Assembly (NCBI GenBank): GCA_035578905.1 | Contig: JAQJVL010000278.1 | Location: forward strand, 62,001 to 126,000 | From: Stictocephala bisonia | Lineage: Eukaryota; Arthropoda; Insecta; Hemiptera; Membracidae | Reading direction: 5' to 3' | DNA length: 64,000 bases | The notes under the pieces: generated by a model | Database searches by the model: none | What the model was told of the DNA's origin: nothing | What the model saw: only the letters and a program-made list of their open reading frames with translations | Translations under genes and position numbers: made by a program | Shown here: positions 22,837-37,400 of the stretch, piece after piece | How the letters are laid out: each line of letters opens with the position of its first letter | Numbering within the stretch: the first letter of the stretch is position 1

Positions 22837-24022
22837 AATATTTTATCTTCCATAGCTGTGTTTCCAATTATGATTCCAATTGGTTTAATTTTTTAATGAT
22901 ATCTATTTTTAGCTGCTTTTATGACCTCTCTGTAGATTTTTCGGTATATTTATAAAAAAATTTAAACAAACATTATTTTACTATTTATGATATACGGTAC
23001 TTATGTTTATCTCATCAAATAATCATTTTCTTTGTACAGTCAAAACACTTTTACATGTATATGTTTTTCTTTCTTTTGTACTGTTATTAATGAAAAGACA
23101 GTAGATAAATAGCTTGTATGAATAACAAAATGTATAATAAGTCATGAATAATAAAAGTATGATTCAACCTCCATTTACAGTGAGACAGCGGTGAGATGTC
23201 TATTTGGACATGTTAAAAAATGTTTTAAAATGTTGGAAAATATTTTGGAATATGGCAGGACAGGTCACAAAACAAAAAAATATTTTAAGACTATGGTTTA
23301 TTTTGACTATCTGAGATTTAGTTGGTTAATTTAAACAAAATAACCTAGTTAAAACAAGCAATGGGTTACTGTATAAATAACATATATCCATATAATTGCA
23401 ACATTAAGGTTAATGGCATTCATCAGCTGGTTTTTTTTTCCTAAATCAATAGCTGATCGAATAGTGAGCGTGAAACAATTTGATTCAATTTCATCTTGAT
23501 TAAAAATTACAACTTTTGACTGTTGATTACTAAGACTGAAATGGACTGTATAAAGTAGTCAAAAAGCATTTATCCCGCTACTTATTATCTGTCTGAAACA
23601 AATTAAAATGTTTGTTACTTTATAAGCCATCTTTTAATACATACAGTCATTCGAAATTCTAACGCTAAATCTCAAACCATTTTTGAGTCATTTTTTTAAT
23701 TAAAACACAACAGACAGATGCCAATCAAACTTTTTGCAGTATGCCATTTTTTTTAATCACCTGTTCTTTTATATTAATCTCAATTTTTAAATGGCCTGGA
23801 TATAAAAGATAGGATGGTTCGGCTAAACTCAGAAACTTGTGGACTAGTATATTCCTGTGACAGGATGGCTCAGAACACCAAAGCTCAGCAATACTCCTGT
23901 TAGTCAAATGGGGTTAGATCCCACCAGTCTCCCATCACTTCCAAATCAAAATCTGTTTCAGTGCACCTTTAGTAATCAATATACTGAATTTCCCTGTGAT
24001 CTAGTAGGCTAGTACACAGGCA
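22837..24022. other. AT-rich sequence, nothing firm
   Basis: No gene is supported. A weak tRNA-like trace lies near 23860-23930 (see rejected items). Confidence 0.45.
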
Positions 24023-24023
24023 T

Positions 24024-24074
<51 letters not shown>
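24023..24074. repeat. (TA)n microsatellite
   Basis: About 25 uninterrupted TA units. Confidence 0.97.
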
Positions 24075-24076
<2 letters not shown>

Positions 24077-25017
24077 CGCTGTTATAAATTATATTTTTGT
24101 TGTTTATGCGTTGGTAAACAGTTTTACTCCATTCATGCCCCACTCTTCATATACTGTTTATATCACATGATAATTTCATAATCATATCCAGAACAGTAAC
24201 GTTGGCACCACATATATATTAGTTATATCTTTTACTAGTGATTTAAATTAATGATATAACAAAAGTTGTTTTGAAAATATGTCTAAAAATACTATTTAAT
24301 AGGAATGAAGAGTATTTTTTACTTACTCATCAATTATTTATGCATAGTATGCAAATACTGACCTTTTGCAACGCCAATGGTATTTCATGTTTGTGAATAT
24401 TTTATTACACAATTTGGCCACTGAAATGTTGATCAATTCATGTTTCATGATTAATTCATCATTTTTTCTTTGTGAATTGTGAACAAAGTGAATAAACATC
24501 ACGGCTGTGAAAATAGTAATTTTGCTGTTAATGAGGAAGACAAAGGCTGTAGGACATTTGCCATCATTACGTGAAAAATACCAGTTACGACATTTCGATT
24601 TGGTAAAATCCAAATCTTTTTCAAGTGCTAAAAACTAAATTACATCTAAACAAACAGGTTATAAAACTACGTTCTTAAACTAATAAACTTATGTACATTA
24701 ATAATTATCTACATTTTAACCTAGATCCTAGAATGGGGTACAATAAAATGAACTTCTACTAAATATAACAAATGTTAACATGGGTGAAATTAATATAACC
24801 AATTAGGCGCAGCCAAGATCACGATATCAACGAAAACCTTTGTCTTCCTCATCTGATACTCCGTCATTAACAAATTTCAAAAACAAAATTGCTTTTAATG
24901 CCTTCTGCCTATGTCAAAAGATAGCTTAAAGCCTCAATTTCTATCTTGCGAGCACTATCATTTCTGTTAAGTGGAATTGTACATCACATTGCATAAAAGA
25001 TCTATCATTTCTTATTA
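24075..25017. other. AT-rich sequence, nothing recognised
   Basis: The minus frame 24338-24613 has no domain or signal; no other feature is seen. Confidence 0.45.
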
Positions 25018-25085
25018 ATTCAAGGTTTTTAAAAAGCAACTTTTTTTATGATTACAAAACTGTGTAGCTGTAGCCCAATTTTTTT
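25018..25085. repeat. Direct repeat, copy 1
   Basis: TTAAAAAGCAAC, ATGATTACA and CTGTAGCCCAAT occur in the same order as at 25918-25987, about 900 bp downstream, where the repeat runs straight into the (CT)n tract. Confidence 0.65.
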
Positions 25086-25917
25086 TAGGAAGATTATATA
25101 CTGGTAGTAGTAATAAACTGAAAGGCTTGTATTTATATTGGTTTTGGACAGTAGCCTCAAAGGCTGGCTTTTGAGAAATTTGGCATTTTTCATATATCTA
25201 ATACTAATATTTACAGGTACAGTAAACTTGATATAAAGGAATTAAAGTAGGTCTTGGCTATATATAAGGCTATGCCTACTTTTTAATATAGAGTTGATGT
25301 TAATATCTTGATTTTTTTTTCAAAGATTTTAAAACTAGATTGATATTAATACACTAAGTGTGCATGTTATGTAGTTCCCCTATGTTCCCATACCTCAACT
25401 AAAGCTTAATTTTTGCATTATATTATTCATTATGTAAGTTTTTTTTAATTTTTTTGCCAACTAAACTGCAAAAACTAATGTCTCTTCCATTGTGTCAAAC
25501 TGATATATTATGATTGGTTAAACAAAGTAAAGTTGGGTGCTGAGTAGTAATTACTGAAAGCTCTAGTTAACATAATTATCACAAGATTGGATTACCTCTC
25601 AAGTTAGTTGCTATGGTACAGGGACTTTTAAGTAAAGATTTCACCACATCACAAAGTCTGGTTGAGCTACTACACAATACTATGTGTGGGAATTCAAACC
25701 AGTAAAAATATGATTCAGGCTTCATTTAGTATTTTATCATTTCATATAGTAAGTCATGATTCCATTTAGGTTATTATTTCATACATTTTTATAAATTAGT
25801 TTAACTGAAGGTTTTGTTTAAATTAAATTCATGTTTTTAAGACATATATATTATTACAAAAAGAACTCCATTTTTCAGAAGTGGATGCTGAATGTGTTGT
25901 TTATTTTAATTCTTAAT

Positions 25918-27001
<1,084 letters not shown>

Positions 27002-27014
27002 CTACTATGGAGGA

Positions 27015-27265
27015 CACGTAGACGTATTGTTGGTCTGATTTTCAGCTAACTGACAAGCCTGACACTCAGTTCTCTTCTCTACACAACATACTAACCTTGA
27101 CTACCATCCAGCATGGACACCCCAGACTTCTCTAGAAGTGTCCAAGTTAATAGCAACTATTGAGCAGAGGTTGTGTCGGTATTAAGAGAGCCGAGTAGAA
27201 CTTATCGCCTACAATCTCCTCAACACTTTGTCCCCAAGTAGCTGGGTTAAAGCATTGCACCACCA
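27015..27265 (-). mobile_element. Truncated SINE (family B) next to (CT)n
   Basis: It matches 47735-47985 closely, including GACACCCCAGACTTCTCTAG and TCAACACTTTGTCCCCAAG. The half corresponding to the 3' tail is missing; the (CT)n tract stands in its place. Confidence 0.85.
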
Positions 27266-28244
27266 GTGCTGATGGGTAAAATGGCTCTTCAGCCATCTTA
27301 CTCTGGTTTTGAATTGACCTATACTGAATATATTATCAGTGGAATCAAAGTCAATGAGAGACTGCCGCTGATAAAGGAACCTTTGAATCCTTTTTGAGGC
27401 CATTGGTATAAGGAAGGATGGTGAACATAATTTACTAAAATTGTTCACTAAATTAAAATCATATACTGTATTATATATTTGTGTTTTTTGACGTTTCATT
27501 TGTTTTTAGTTCTACCCACAGGCAGCATTCTAATTAAGAAAGTATTTGTTTATTAATTATTATTCTATAACACATCGAAAAATAGAATACTTCCTTAACT
27601 TTGTGATTTATGCAGTGTAAACAAATAAACACAATGTTGTTTAAGTTCATAAAACCCAATTAAGAAAAGCTATCTTTTACCAATGTTTATTTCTTAACCT
27701 ATTTAATTCTTGACTAAATTTATTCTTACCCAATAATATACATTTGAATTTCCCCTATATGAATACTTTTATGGCTTTACTGATTTACTTCAATGATTGA
27801 AATGAGAAATACATCATATAGTTTTAAAATGACATGTTAACATCTTTTATCTGTATATCTTACATCTTTTCTGATGAGGTGGTACTGCTGTGAGGATTTT
27901 TTAAGATCTTGAACATTCTTAGTGCCCCTTGCCTTCAAAAGAAAGAAAGATAATTGAAGGCAGATAATCTAAAAAATCTAAAATCAATCTGCCCCATCAT
28001 CACAAAACAAAAATAATATTGTAGCAGAATTGAAGTTTAATACATTTTTTTTTAAACCAAGTTAATAAATAGAACTCTTTGTAAACATTTATTCAAGATA
28101 TAAAAACATTTTGGGAACTTGGTTTACCTTAATATGGATGTTATGGCCTAGTATGTGTGATTTTTTTAATGTTGAAATGAAAGTTATTTTAAAATCAATA
28201 TTTCTTACAAATTATAGTTTATCTTCATTGCTAAACAATAGTAA
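27266..28244. other. AT-rich sequence, nothing recognised
   Basis: About 1 kb with no gene or known repeat. Confidence 0.45.
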
Positions 28245-28300
28245 AGACCCTTCCACCCATACAAGAACAGTGGTAATGTATCACACACCCATCTATATAG
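28245..28300. repeat. Isolated 1.5-unit relic of the 36-bp minisatellite
   Basis: CCACCCATACAAGAACAGTG then GTAATGTATCACACACCCAT is a diverged match to the reverse complement of the 17.6-19.3 kb units (CCACCCATACACGTACAGTG, GTAATGACCCACCCACCCAT). Confidence 0.65.
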
Positions 28301-28607
28301 TTACAGCCATCAAGGACATAGTACTACATGTGGATACTAGCACAAAGCTCCAGGAAAATTGAAATATACAATAATATACTGGATTCTACTACCTCCCAAC
28401 TCACCATCTACAAAACTTTGAAAGAAAACCATCATACATGGAAGATAAGTTCAAAAACCATATACTGCCGGTACTAAAAAAGGAAATTCTCTCAAAATGG
28501 CACTACGAAAGGGCTGCAGACCAACCTGTTTTACTCATGAAGGATACCTAAAAAGAACCATTTTAACTCACAATTTTTAAGTAGTCAGTAATTTTTTGAT
28601 TTCACTT

Positions 28608-28663
28608 TAATAGTCTTTATTTATAACCATAAAAATCTCAATGGTTATAAATAAAGACTATTA
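28608..28663. repeat. Perfect hairpin, 23-bp stem and 10-bp loop
   Basis: Bases 28608-28630 are the exact reverse complement of 28641-28663. The stem contains GTCTTTATTTATAACC. No run of T follows to suggest a pol III end, and no gene is attached. Confidence 0.9.
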
Positions 28664-29762
28664 CTTTTGTAAACTGTATAAAATCTATTAGATATTTTCG
28701 TTAGTGTGGTATAATAAATAATGAAATTCAGACAGAAAATTCAAAGTTTTTATATGTTTTATACCCTGATTAACAAAAGAAAGTGATTGACGGAGCGTCA
28801 CATTTTTTAAATATAGGATGAGAATGTACTTAATTGCTGATTGAAACAGAGTTAATTAGACATATTTTATTCCTCTGTGCAACACTTTGACAAGGTATTT
28901 AAGTAGAATGTTTCTAAAGAAAATTGGAAGAAGTGTTACTTTATTTTGTTGATTAGTGTATAGTCAAAACAAATATTATTTTAAAATTTCATTTTTTTCA
29001 TTTTTATTAATTGTTCTACCGCTTGATTATTATGATTATTAAATAACTGTTCAAGACTAAAAATATATCTTCATGCCACCAATCCAGTTAAAAATATTTA
29101 TAAGTTAGCCAAAAAGTCAGCATTCCATCAACTGTTGAACTATTTTCAGTTCTCCGATCCACTTACCTCCAAACATCTCACCACTGTACACCCTCAGTGT
29201 AATCACCATCAGCCTCACTGATAAAATTTCATAATCTACTTTTCTCACTTTTCAGTTTCTCCTTATTTCCCAATGATAACAAAACTGATATAAATAATTG
29301 TATTAAAAGAATCATCACAATATTATTTATCAAAACTGAACAGTGATATTTCATTGTTATTAATAATATTTGATGATTATTTATTTAATAGGACACTATT
29401 TTTTAATGCAGTTTTTATTTTTTTTAATCAACAAAATTGTTAATTTTTTCTGTTTATAGGGGTGTGAGTTAAATTAAAGGTAGTAAATTAGTTTATTTGA
29501 AAACATGTAAGTTGTAGCTTATAGTACTTGAGTTTTTCATCATTACTTAGACCAAAAGCAGTAGTACTAATTTTGTCAAAGTTAATTAGTTTCAAAAATA
29601 ATAGTCTGGCTAAACTCAATCTATTTTTTGTATAATGAATTTCATTGACATAGAAGCTTGACAATAAAAGCCTTTATGTTGCAACAAGATTTTGTTAAGT
29701 TAACTTGCTGTTCACGTGAGCCTTTAGGCCTATATGTGAACTATATTCAATGAATGCAGACC
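28664..29762. other. AT-rich sequence, nothing recognised
   Basis: About 1.1 kb without supportable features. Confidence 0.45.
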
Positions 29763-29905
29763 TAGTTCAGTTGGGGATTCAAACCTTTGACCCTGTCCTC
29801 CGCAGTCAAGACCTTAGCCACTGAGCCACCATGCTGATGGGCCTCCTGGATAATTGAAACAACAAGGCTGTTAATAGCCCTTCTACCCATCACACACAAA
29901 CTAGA
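29763..29905 (-). mobile_element. tRNA-derived SINE
   Basis: On the minus strand the A box is TGGCTCAGTGGCTAAGG and the B box GGTTTGAATCC, about 35 bases apart. It is preceded by a GGGCTATTAACAGCCTTG stretch. The head is the same type as at 16626 and 15050. Confidence 0.75.
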
Positions 29906-30391
29906 ATAGAATAATTTTTTATTTTTCTTGAAAAAATTTACAATTACAATTATACATTTAAAAAAAAACAGACAATATGTAAAACAAAGAAACCCTCTCA
30001 AATTGTTCCTCTCCTATTATTACGATGTTATATTACATTTATAGATACAGAGTTTGCAAAAAAGTAAAATTATACAAATAATTTGAATAAAGTACTGAAT
30101 GTTTATTAAAAATTTAAAATTAAATATGGAAAATACACAAAAAAGAGTTAATTTAAGGAAGACAAAGAACTCAATATAACATACTATCTATTTAAAACCC
30201 AATTAAAATATAGAGCCTCTAAGGCAATGCCTGTTTAGAGGTTCCAGCCAACTAAATTAAACATAAAAATGTCAGATTCGAAGAGAGGATAAAACAATTC
30301 AGTGTAGAAAATAATTATATAAAACAAGCTATAATACTTACAAGAAAATAGAATATAGACTCTGTAATGATATTAATTCAAAGAAACTAAA
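29906..30391. other. AT-rich spacer
   Basis: Nothing recognised before the hAT-type element. Confidence 0.45.
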
Positions 30392-30399
30392 CCTGCTCT

Positions 30400-31450
30400 C
30401 AGGCCCGGACTGGCCCGCCGGGACACCGGGACGCGTCCCGGTGCGCCCTCCTCCTCGGGCGCCCTCGCGGTAGGGCGCCTAGCAACAAAAATATTCACGC
30501 CAAATATTTTCACTGCCTTAGCGGTGAGAATATTAAAATGCATATTTTAACGCAATAAACCACCTCCTACCTACCTAGTTATTCAGTAATTATTCAGAAT
30601 AATTAGGTGGGCTTAAAACTTACATTACCCTAGTAAGGTAAAGTACATTCATAAGCAATTTCAGATTGCCGATTGCTGCTTCTGCGTTCGGCAGTAGGCC
30701 TACTCGGTAGCAACGCCACCGCCAGCGCCTACTCAGCCCAATGCCCAGCGCCTGCACATACCGAACCTCCCTCCCCTCGACTGCATAATAGACTCGTCCT
30801 AATTGTGTGACTCAAGCACAGAAATGAGGCGTTTACTAACATTCTAGGACCATTTACTTAATTACTTATTGTTAGTGTTTGGCTCTATCACTTACCTTAA
30901 TACTAGTAAACTATGTATTTTACGATTATTAAATACATTAGGAATTACTAAACCAAAGCGCCTTGTTTCATTTATCTGAACCTTCCGATGTCAGGGGATT
31001 TTGTAATACACTAATACAGTTAATACCCAAGTCAATAATATATAATAAACATTATGAAGAATATGAAATAATATATAGTTACAAAAATAAAGTGAAGATT
31101 TATATATATATTTTTTTATTAAAAAATTTGTTACAGATTGTTTTGAACAGTTATTTTGAACTAATTGTTCAAATAAGAAATAAAAAAAGATCTTGGATTA
31201 CAAGTTGCAAAAATGTACTCAAGATAGCGTAAAATTGCCTATTTCAATGATGGTATTTTCAAAAATTTTCCGGGGGAGGACCCCCGGACCCCCCGCTTCC
31301 GATGGGAGGTATTCCATACCCCCCGGAATATTTTTTCAGGTACAGTTCCAGCACCTCAATTTCTAGAAATCGAGCTCTATATATATATATATATAGGCGC
31401 CCTTGGCAACGGTTGTCCACCGCCCTTTTCAATGAGCCAGTCCGGGCCTG
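30400..31450. mobile_element. Non-autonomous hAT-type DNA transposon, 1,051 bp
   Basis: The ends are perfect 15-bp inverted repeats: CAGGCCCGGACTGGC at 30400-30414 and its reverse complement at 31436-31450. An exact 8-bp duplication CCTGCTCT flanks them (30392-30399 and 31451-31458), diagnostic of the hAT superfamily. Sub-terminal DNA is GC-rich. Near 31270-31320 lies a C/G-rich block (GGAGGACCCCCGGACCCCCC) of a kind I recall from hAT relatives. No transposase domain is readable; the frame 30963-31232 is AT-rich and featureless. The exact duplication implies a fairly recent insertion. Confidence 0.9.
31370..31396. repeat. (TA)n microsatellite inside the hAT-type element
   Basis: About nine TA units within the element near its right end. 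Confidence 0.9.
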
Positions 31451-31624
31451 CCTGCTCTATAGTAACCAAACGACGTAAACAAAAAATAAATTAAAATATT
31501 TCTGTATGTAAAATAGACTCACACTTATTTCTTTCACACCGTTACACACACACCTACACACACTAAGACACACTCCTGCCCGCACGCAACTCTAGATCAT
31601 ACCAAATGTCAAACTTGAATGTTA

Positions 31625-32575
31625 ATACATCTACATTATCTTGATTGAAAAGCCAAAAAGTAACTTCTTTTTAAATGAAAATTTACTTTTACAATTTCTT
31701 ACTTCCATTAGCAATTTATCGTACATTCTTGGTCCTTGAAATAAATAGCATTTCTCAAAATGTGTAATGTTAGGTTTTGGAATAGAAAATACTTTTGGAT
31801 TTCTTAATGCATTTTTAAAATCATTTTTTATTTCTGGTAAATTTCCACTCATGTTGTAAAAGATATTTAATACTTTGAAAACAAACATGTATTTTAATGG
31901 TAGTATTTTATTATTTATAAAAAGCGGATGAGATGGTTCCATCTTTCCCTTACATAGTATAGTTCTTAGAAACTTTTTTTGTAGAACTACAATTGGCTTT
32001 AAGTTTGTTTCATACGTTCCCCCCAACAAGAAAGACCATAATTCATCCTACTATGCACCAAGGAAAAATAAAGCATCCGTAAAACATCTTTACTACAAAT
32101 TGATCTTAAAAAATAGAAAATTCTCAATGTATTATTTAATTTTGACTTCAAGTTTTTGATGTGAGATTTCCAATTTAGCTCATCATCTAGCACGATACCC
32201 ACGTATTTGATCTTTTCTACTTTGCCAACTATAGAACACTTTGTGCTGCAGTAAAATGTGTTATGACACAAACAATCTGCACATGGATATAATACATCAT
32301 TACTAAATGCAACTTTTTTTCTTAGACTAAAATTTGTTTTTTCAGGACTTAACAGTATGTGATTTTTAGTAAACCAATATTGCAATAATTTTAGATCAGC
32401 ATTAATTAACTCTTTAATTTGCGACCAATTCTCCCCTTCATATGATAATGCTGTATCATAAGCAAAAGATGTTATAGATCCAAAAAATTGTGCATTACAA
32501 AGATCATTTATATAAATTAAAAATAGAATTGCACCCAAAACTACTTTGACAAGCCCTGGGCTCACTGACACTTAT
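31625..32575 (-). pseudogene. LINE reverse transcriptase fragment, broken
   Basis: Minus-strand reading 32571 to 31999 gives LGAILFLIYINDL, then a palm motif FAYDTALSY, then IKYVGIVLDDELNWKSHI. A frameshift near 32000-32030 leads to 32029-31631, which continues with VVLQKKFLRTIL and a C-terminal region. In place of the usual A/F-A-D-D box the sequence has A-Y-D-T, so one catalytic aspartate is lost. Fingers, endonuclease and ORF1 are absent. Dead LINE; it is diverged from the copy at 4717. Confidence 0.85.
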
Positions 32576-32719
32576 GACTACTATTTGTTGATTGTACTCC
32601 TGCTACCACCACAGCTGAAGCATCTTCTTTAGCACACCTAACTCTTCCACTTATGACTTGACACTTGTTATAGAATACTTAAAATAAACAGTAACACAGT
32701 TACTTAAAAACAGTTGCCA

Positions 32720-32975
32720 TTGGCATGGACATTATAAGAGAAGTCTGTGCGTCTGTTTTGGAAGGTGACCAAGATTCAAATGTTATCTGCATAAGCATAA
32801 GGTAACCGAGTATGAGGTTTAACAGTTAGCTGAAAATCACACCAATACAAAGTGGTTTGTCTTCCACATTAAGCTGGATGTCCCTTGGTTGTCTTAGCTA
32901 CTAAGCTATTAATAAATAGACTTTTCTGTACATCAAAAATACAGTTAACTACACAGGTCATCCACACATGTACCA
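32720..32975 (+). mobile_element. Degenerate SINE copy (family B)
   Basis: AACAGTTAGCTGAAAATCAC, CTGGATGTCCCTTGGTTG and CTATTAATAAATAG follow the order of 60360-60480. Head and tail are lost. Confidence 0.6.
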
Positions 32976-33340
32976 CAAGCTTTGTCGCTGTCTCAAATCT
33001 TTGTTGGTTTTAGCCAATCCTATAACAACTGAGAAGTATAGCCACAGACCTTACAAAGGTTAGATACTCTCACCAGCATTCCTTTACTCTGTCTCAGTTT
33101 GTATAGATGATATTTCTGTTCTATCCGCTTTATATGTTCATATTTATGCATATCTAGAGCAATTATGGCTGATTTAAATACAGTTGCCAGTTTACTCATC
33201 TCTGAATGGTTTTGTACTTCCTATCATGTTTCAGCAATGTCTCCAATCCAACTTTTTACTGTGTAAGCTCATTCTTTTGTACAAAATCTCAACTTGATTC
33301 CAGTCTTGTCTGTTGCATAAGTTGACATAGTAAAGTTTTT

Positions 33341-33576
33341 AGGAAGGCCGGTAGCCGAGTGGTCTAAGGCATCAGGACTTAGAGCCCGAGTTAAAGATAG
33401 CGTAGCTTCAGATCCTGGCCTTAGCTGGAAATTTTTATTAACAATATTCCCCTTGTACTATACCGGTTCTCCCCCTACTCTATCTTAAAAAGTTCCCCAC
33501 ACAGATCAATAGTCTATGGGAATGGGCAGAGTAAAATAGGAAGGATATTAACCTCTCTTCAAAAAAATAAAATAAA
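33341..33576 (+). mobile_element. tRNA(Leu/Ser)-like SINE with body and A-rich tail
   Basis: The head has GGTAGCCGAGTGGTCTAAGGC (strong A box of class II tRNA type) and GCTTCAGATCC as B box. The body contains CCGGTTCTCCCCCTACTC and GGAATGGGCAGAGTAAAAT and ends in AAAAAAATAAAATAAA. Its body differs from the other SINE families here. Confidence 0.85.
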
Positions 33577-33984
33577 CACAAAATCATCAAAGTCTGAATA
33601 ACCATCTGAAGAATGTCACAGATTTTATAGGACAACCTCGTCTGATAAAGTTCAGTGTATTTTCACAAAAAAGATACTGTTTTCAGCAAAAAAATAACCT
33701 ATCTTCAATATTCAATATTTTTATTCAGAATACAAAGGACAGGTGTAAGAAAAGTATCAAACATAACAACAAAGAAAATAATCTAGTAAACAATCAAGCT
33801 GACTAAAGTTTACTCCCAGTTGTTTTTTTCTAAAACTCCTCAAAAAAGTATAAGCTAGGTTTTATCAAATAAAGTTTTAAACTATTTGTCATCCGTCCAG
33901 TCTATCAATGCCAAAGGCATTTTGTATTAAATATTCTAACGTTGTCTTGAGAAAGTGGTTCTAATCCATTAAGCTAAATTTAGT

Positions 33985-34062
33985 CCGACCTCTCAGGAAT
34001 TGAATCCAACACCCCTACAATGAAGTCAGGAGTACTAGCCACCAGACTAGCAATAGGCCCAG
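33985..34062 (-). mobile_element. tRNA-like SINE head
   Basis: Minus strand: TAGTCTGGTGGCTAGTACTC (A box), then TGGATTCAATTCC (B box). It resembles the fragment at 885-957. Confidence 0.55.
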
Positions 34063-34458
34063 ATTTTGATCTAGTTTTGTTTACTCTAAATATATATTTT
34101 GGGAAATGTTGGGGTATTGGTCTGACTCATTCATTTTCTTGTGGAAATATTTTACATAAAAAACTGTAGAACAAATTTTTTACATTTATCCTCTCTCTGG
34201 ATATAAAATGTATGTATAAGCACAAAATCTTTTAGTAGAGTCTTAAAAGGGGTTCCTTATTTGCTCTTCTAATATATCTTATGACAAGCTATATGTTTGG
34301 AATTAAACATGCTATTCATTAAGAAGAATTTATGAAAACTGGCCTGCTGGCTCTTGAACAACCGTACTAATAAACCAATTACCTTCAAAATAAATCATTG
34401 TCATGAAAACTAATAAGTAATTGTAGGATTAAGTCCTCTAGTGTAACAATCACTTGGC

Positions 34459-37400
34459 TAGGTTATAACACAGCTCCACGTTGGCTGGCTGTTAACCCCT
34501 TACATCTACTAGTAAGGTTATAACACAGCTCCACGTTGGCTGGCTGTTAACCCCTTACATCTACTAGTAAGGTTATAACACAGCTCCACGTTGGCTGGCT
34601 GTTAACCCCTTACATCTACTAGTAAGGTTATAACACAGCTCCACGTTGGCTGGCCGTTAACCCCTTACATCTAATGGCCAGTAACAACATAGACTAGTAA
34701 GGTTATAGCACAGCTTCACGTTGGCTGGCTGTTAACCCCTTACATCTAATGGCCAGTAAAAACATAGACTAGTAAGGTTATAACACAGCTCCACGTTGGC
34801 TGGCTGTTAACCCCTTACATCTACTAGTAAGGTTATAACACAGCTCCACGTTGGCTGGCTGTTAACCCCTTACATCTACTAGTAAGGTTATAACACAGCT
34901 CCACGTTGGCTGGCCGTTAACCCCTTACATCTAATGGCCAGTAACAACATAGACTAGTAAGGTTATAACACAGCTCCACGTTGGCTGGCTGTTAACCCCT
35001 TACATCTAATGGCCAGTAACAACATAGACTAGTAAGGTTATAGCACAGCTCCACGTTGGCTGACTGTTGACCCCTTACATCTAATGGCCAGTAACAACAT
35101 AGACTAGTAAGGTTATAACACAGCTCCACGTTGGCTGGCTGTTAACCCCTTACATCTAATGGCCAGTAACAACATAGACTAGTAAGGTTATAGCACAGCT
35201 CCACGTTGGCTGACTGTTGACCCCTTACATCTAATGGCCAGTAACAACATAGACTAGTAAGGTTATAGCACAGCTCCACGTTGGCTGACTGTTGACCCCT
35301 TACATCTAATGGCCAGTAACAACATAGACTAGTAAGGTTATAACACAGCTCCACGTTGGCTGGCTGTTAACCCCTTACATCTAATGGCCAGTAACAACAT
35401 AGACTAGTAAGGTTATAGCACAGCTCCACGTTGGCTGACTGTTGACCCCTTACATCTAATGGCCAGTAACAACATAGACTAGTAAGGTTATAACACAGCT
35501 CCACGTTGGCTGGCTGTTAACCCCTTACATCTAATGGCCAGTAACAACATAGACTAGTAAGGTTATAGCACAGCTCCACGTTGGCTGACTGTTGACCCCT
35601 TACATCTAATGGCCAGTAACAACATAGACTAGTAAGGTTATAACACAGCTCCACGTTGGATGGCTGTTAACCCCTTACATCTAATGGCCAGTAACAACAT
35701 AGACTAGTAAGGTTATAGCACAGCTCCACGTTGGCTGACTGTTAACCCCTTACATGTACTAGTAAGGTTATAGCACAGCTCCACATTGGCTGGCTGTTAA
35801 CCCCATACATCTAATGGCCAGTAACAACATAGACTAGTAAGGTTATAACATAGCTCCACGTTGGCTGACTGTTAACCCCATACATCTAATGGCCAGTAAC
35901 AACATAGACTAGTAAGGTTATAGCACAGCTCCACGTTGGCTGACTGTTGACCCCTTACATCTAATGGCTAGTAACAACATAGACTAGTAAGGTTATAACA
36001 CAGCTCCACGTTGGCTGGCTGTTAACCCCTTACATCTAATGGCCAGTAACAACATAGACTAGTAAGGTTATAACACAGCTCCACGTTGGCTGGCTGTTAA
36101 CCCCTTACATCTAATGGCCAGTAACAACATAGACTAGTAAGGTTATAACACAGCTCCACGTTGGCTGGCTGTTAACCCCTTACATCTAATGGCCAGTAAC
36201 AACATAGACTAGTAAGGTTATAGCACAGCTCCACGTTGGCTGACTGTTGACCCCTTACATCTAATGGCTAGTAACAACATAGACTAGTAAGGTTATAACA
36301 CAGCTCCACGTTGGCTGGCTGTTAACCCCTTACATCTAATGGCCAGTAACAACATAGACTAGTAAGGTTATAACACAGCTCCACGTTGGCTGGCTGTTAA
36401 CCCCTTACATCTAATGGCCAGTAACAACATAGACTAGTAAGGTTATAACACAGCTCCACGTTGGCTGGCTGTTAACCCCTTACATCTAATGGCCAGTAAC
36501 AACATAGACTAGTAAGGTTATAACACAGCTCCACGTTGGCTGGCTGTTAACCCCATACATCTAATGGCCAGTAACAACATAGACTAGTAAGGTTATAGCA
36601 CAGCTCCACGTTGGCTGACTGTTGACCCCTTACATCTAATGGCTAGTAACAACATAGACTAGCAAGGTTATAACACAGCTCCACGTTGGCTGGCTGTTAA
36701 CCCCTTACATCTAATGGCCAGTAACAACATAGACTAGTAAGGTTATAACACAGCTCCACGTTGGCTGGCTGTTAACCCCTTACATCTAATGGCCAGTAAC
36801 AACATAGACTAGTAAGGTTATAACACAGCTCCACGTTGGCTGGCTGTTAACCCCTTACATCTAATGGCCAGTAACAACATAGACTAGTAAGGTTATAGCA
36901 CAGCTCCACGTTGGCTGACTGTTGACCCCTTACATCTAATGGCCAGTAACAACATAGACTAGTAAGGTTATAACACAGCTCCACGTTGGCTGGCTGTTAA
37001 CCCCTTACATCTAATGGCCAGTAACAACATAGACTAGTAAGGTTATAGCACAGCTCCACGTTGGCTGGCTGTTAACCCCTTACATCTAATGGCCAGTAAC
37101 AACATAGACTAGTAAGGTTATAGCACAGCTCCACGTTGGCTGATTGTTAACCCCTTACATCTAATGGCCAGTAACAACATAGTATAGTAAGGTTATAGCA
37201 CAGCTCCACGTTGGCTGACTGTTAACCCCTTACATCTAATGGCCAGTAACAACATAGACTAGTAAGGTTATAACACAGCTCCACGTTGGCTGACTGTTAA
37301 CCCCTTACATCTAATGGCCAGTAACAACATAGACTAGTAAGGTTATAGCACAGCTCCACGTTGGCTGACTGTTAACCCCTTACATCTAATGGCCAGTAAC

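Noticed and set aside
23845..23935. Possible tRNA-derived SINE (GGTTAGATCCC as B box)
   Set aside because: The A box is poor and spacing to the B box is not convincing; no shared body with other SINEs.
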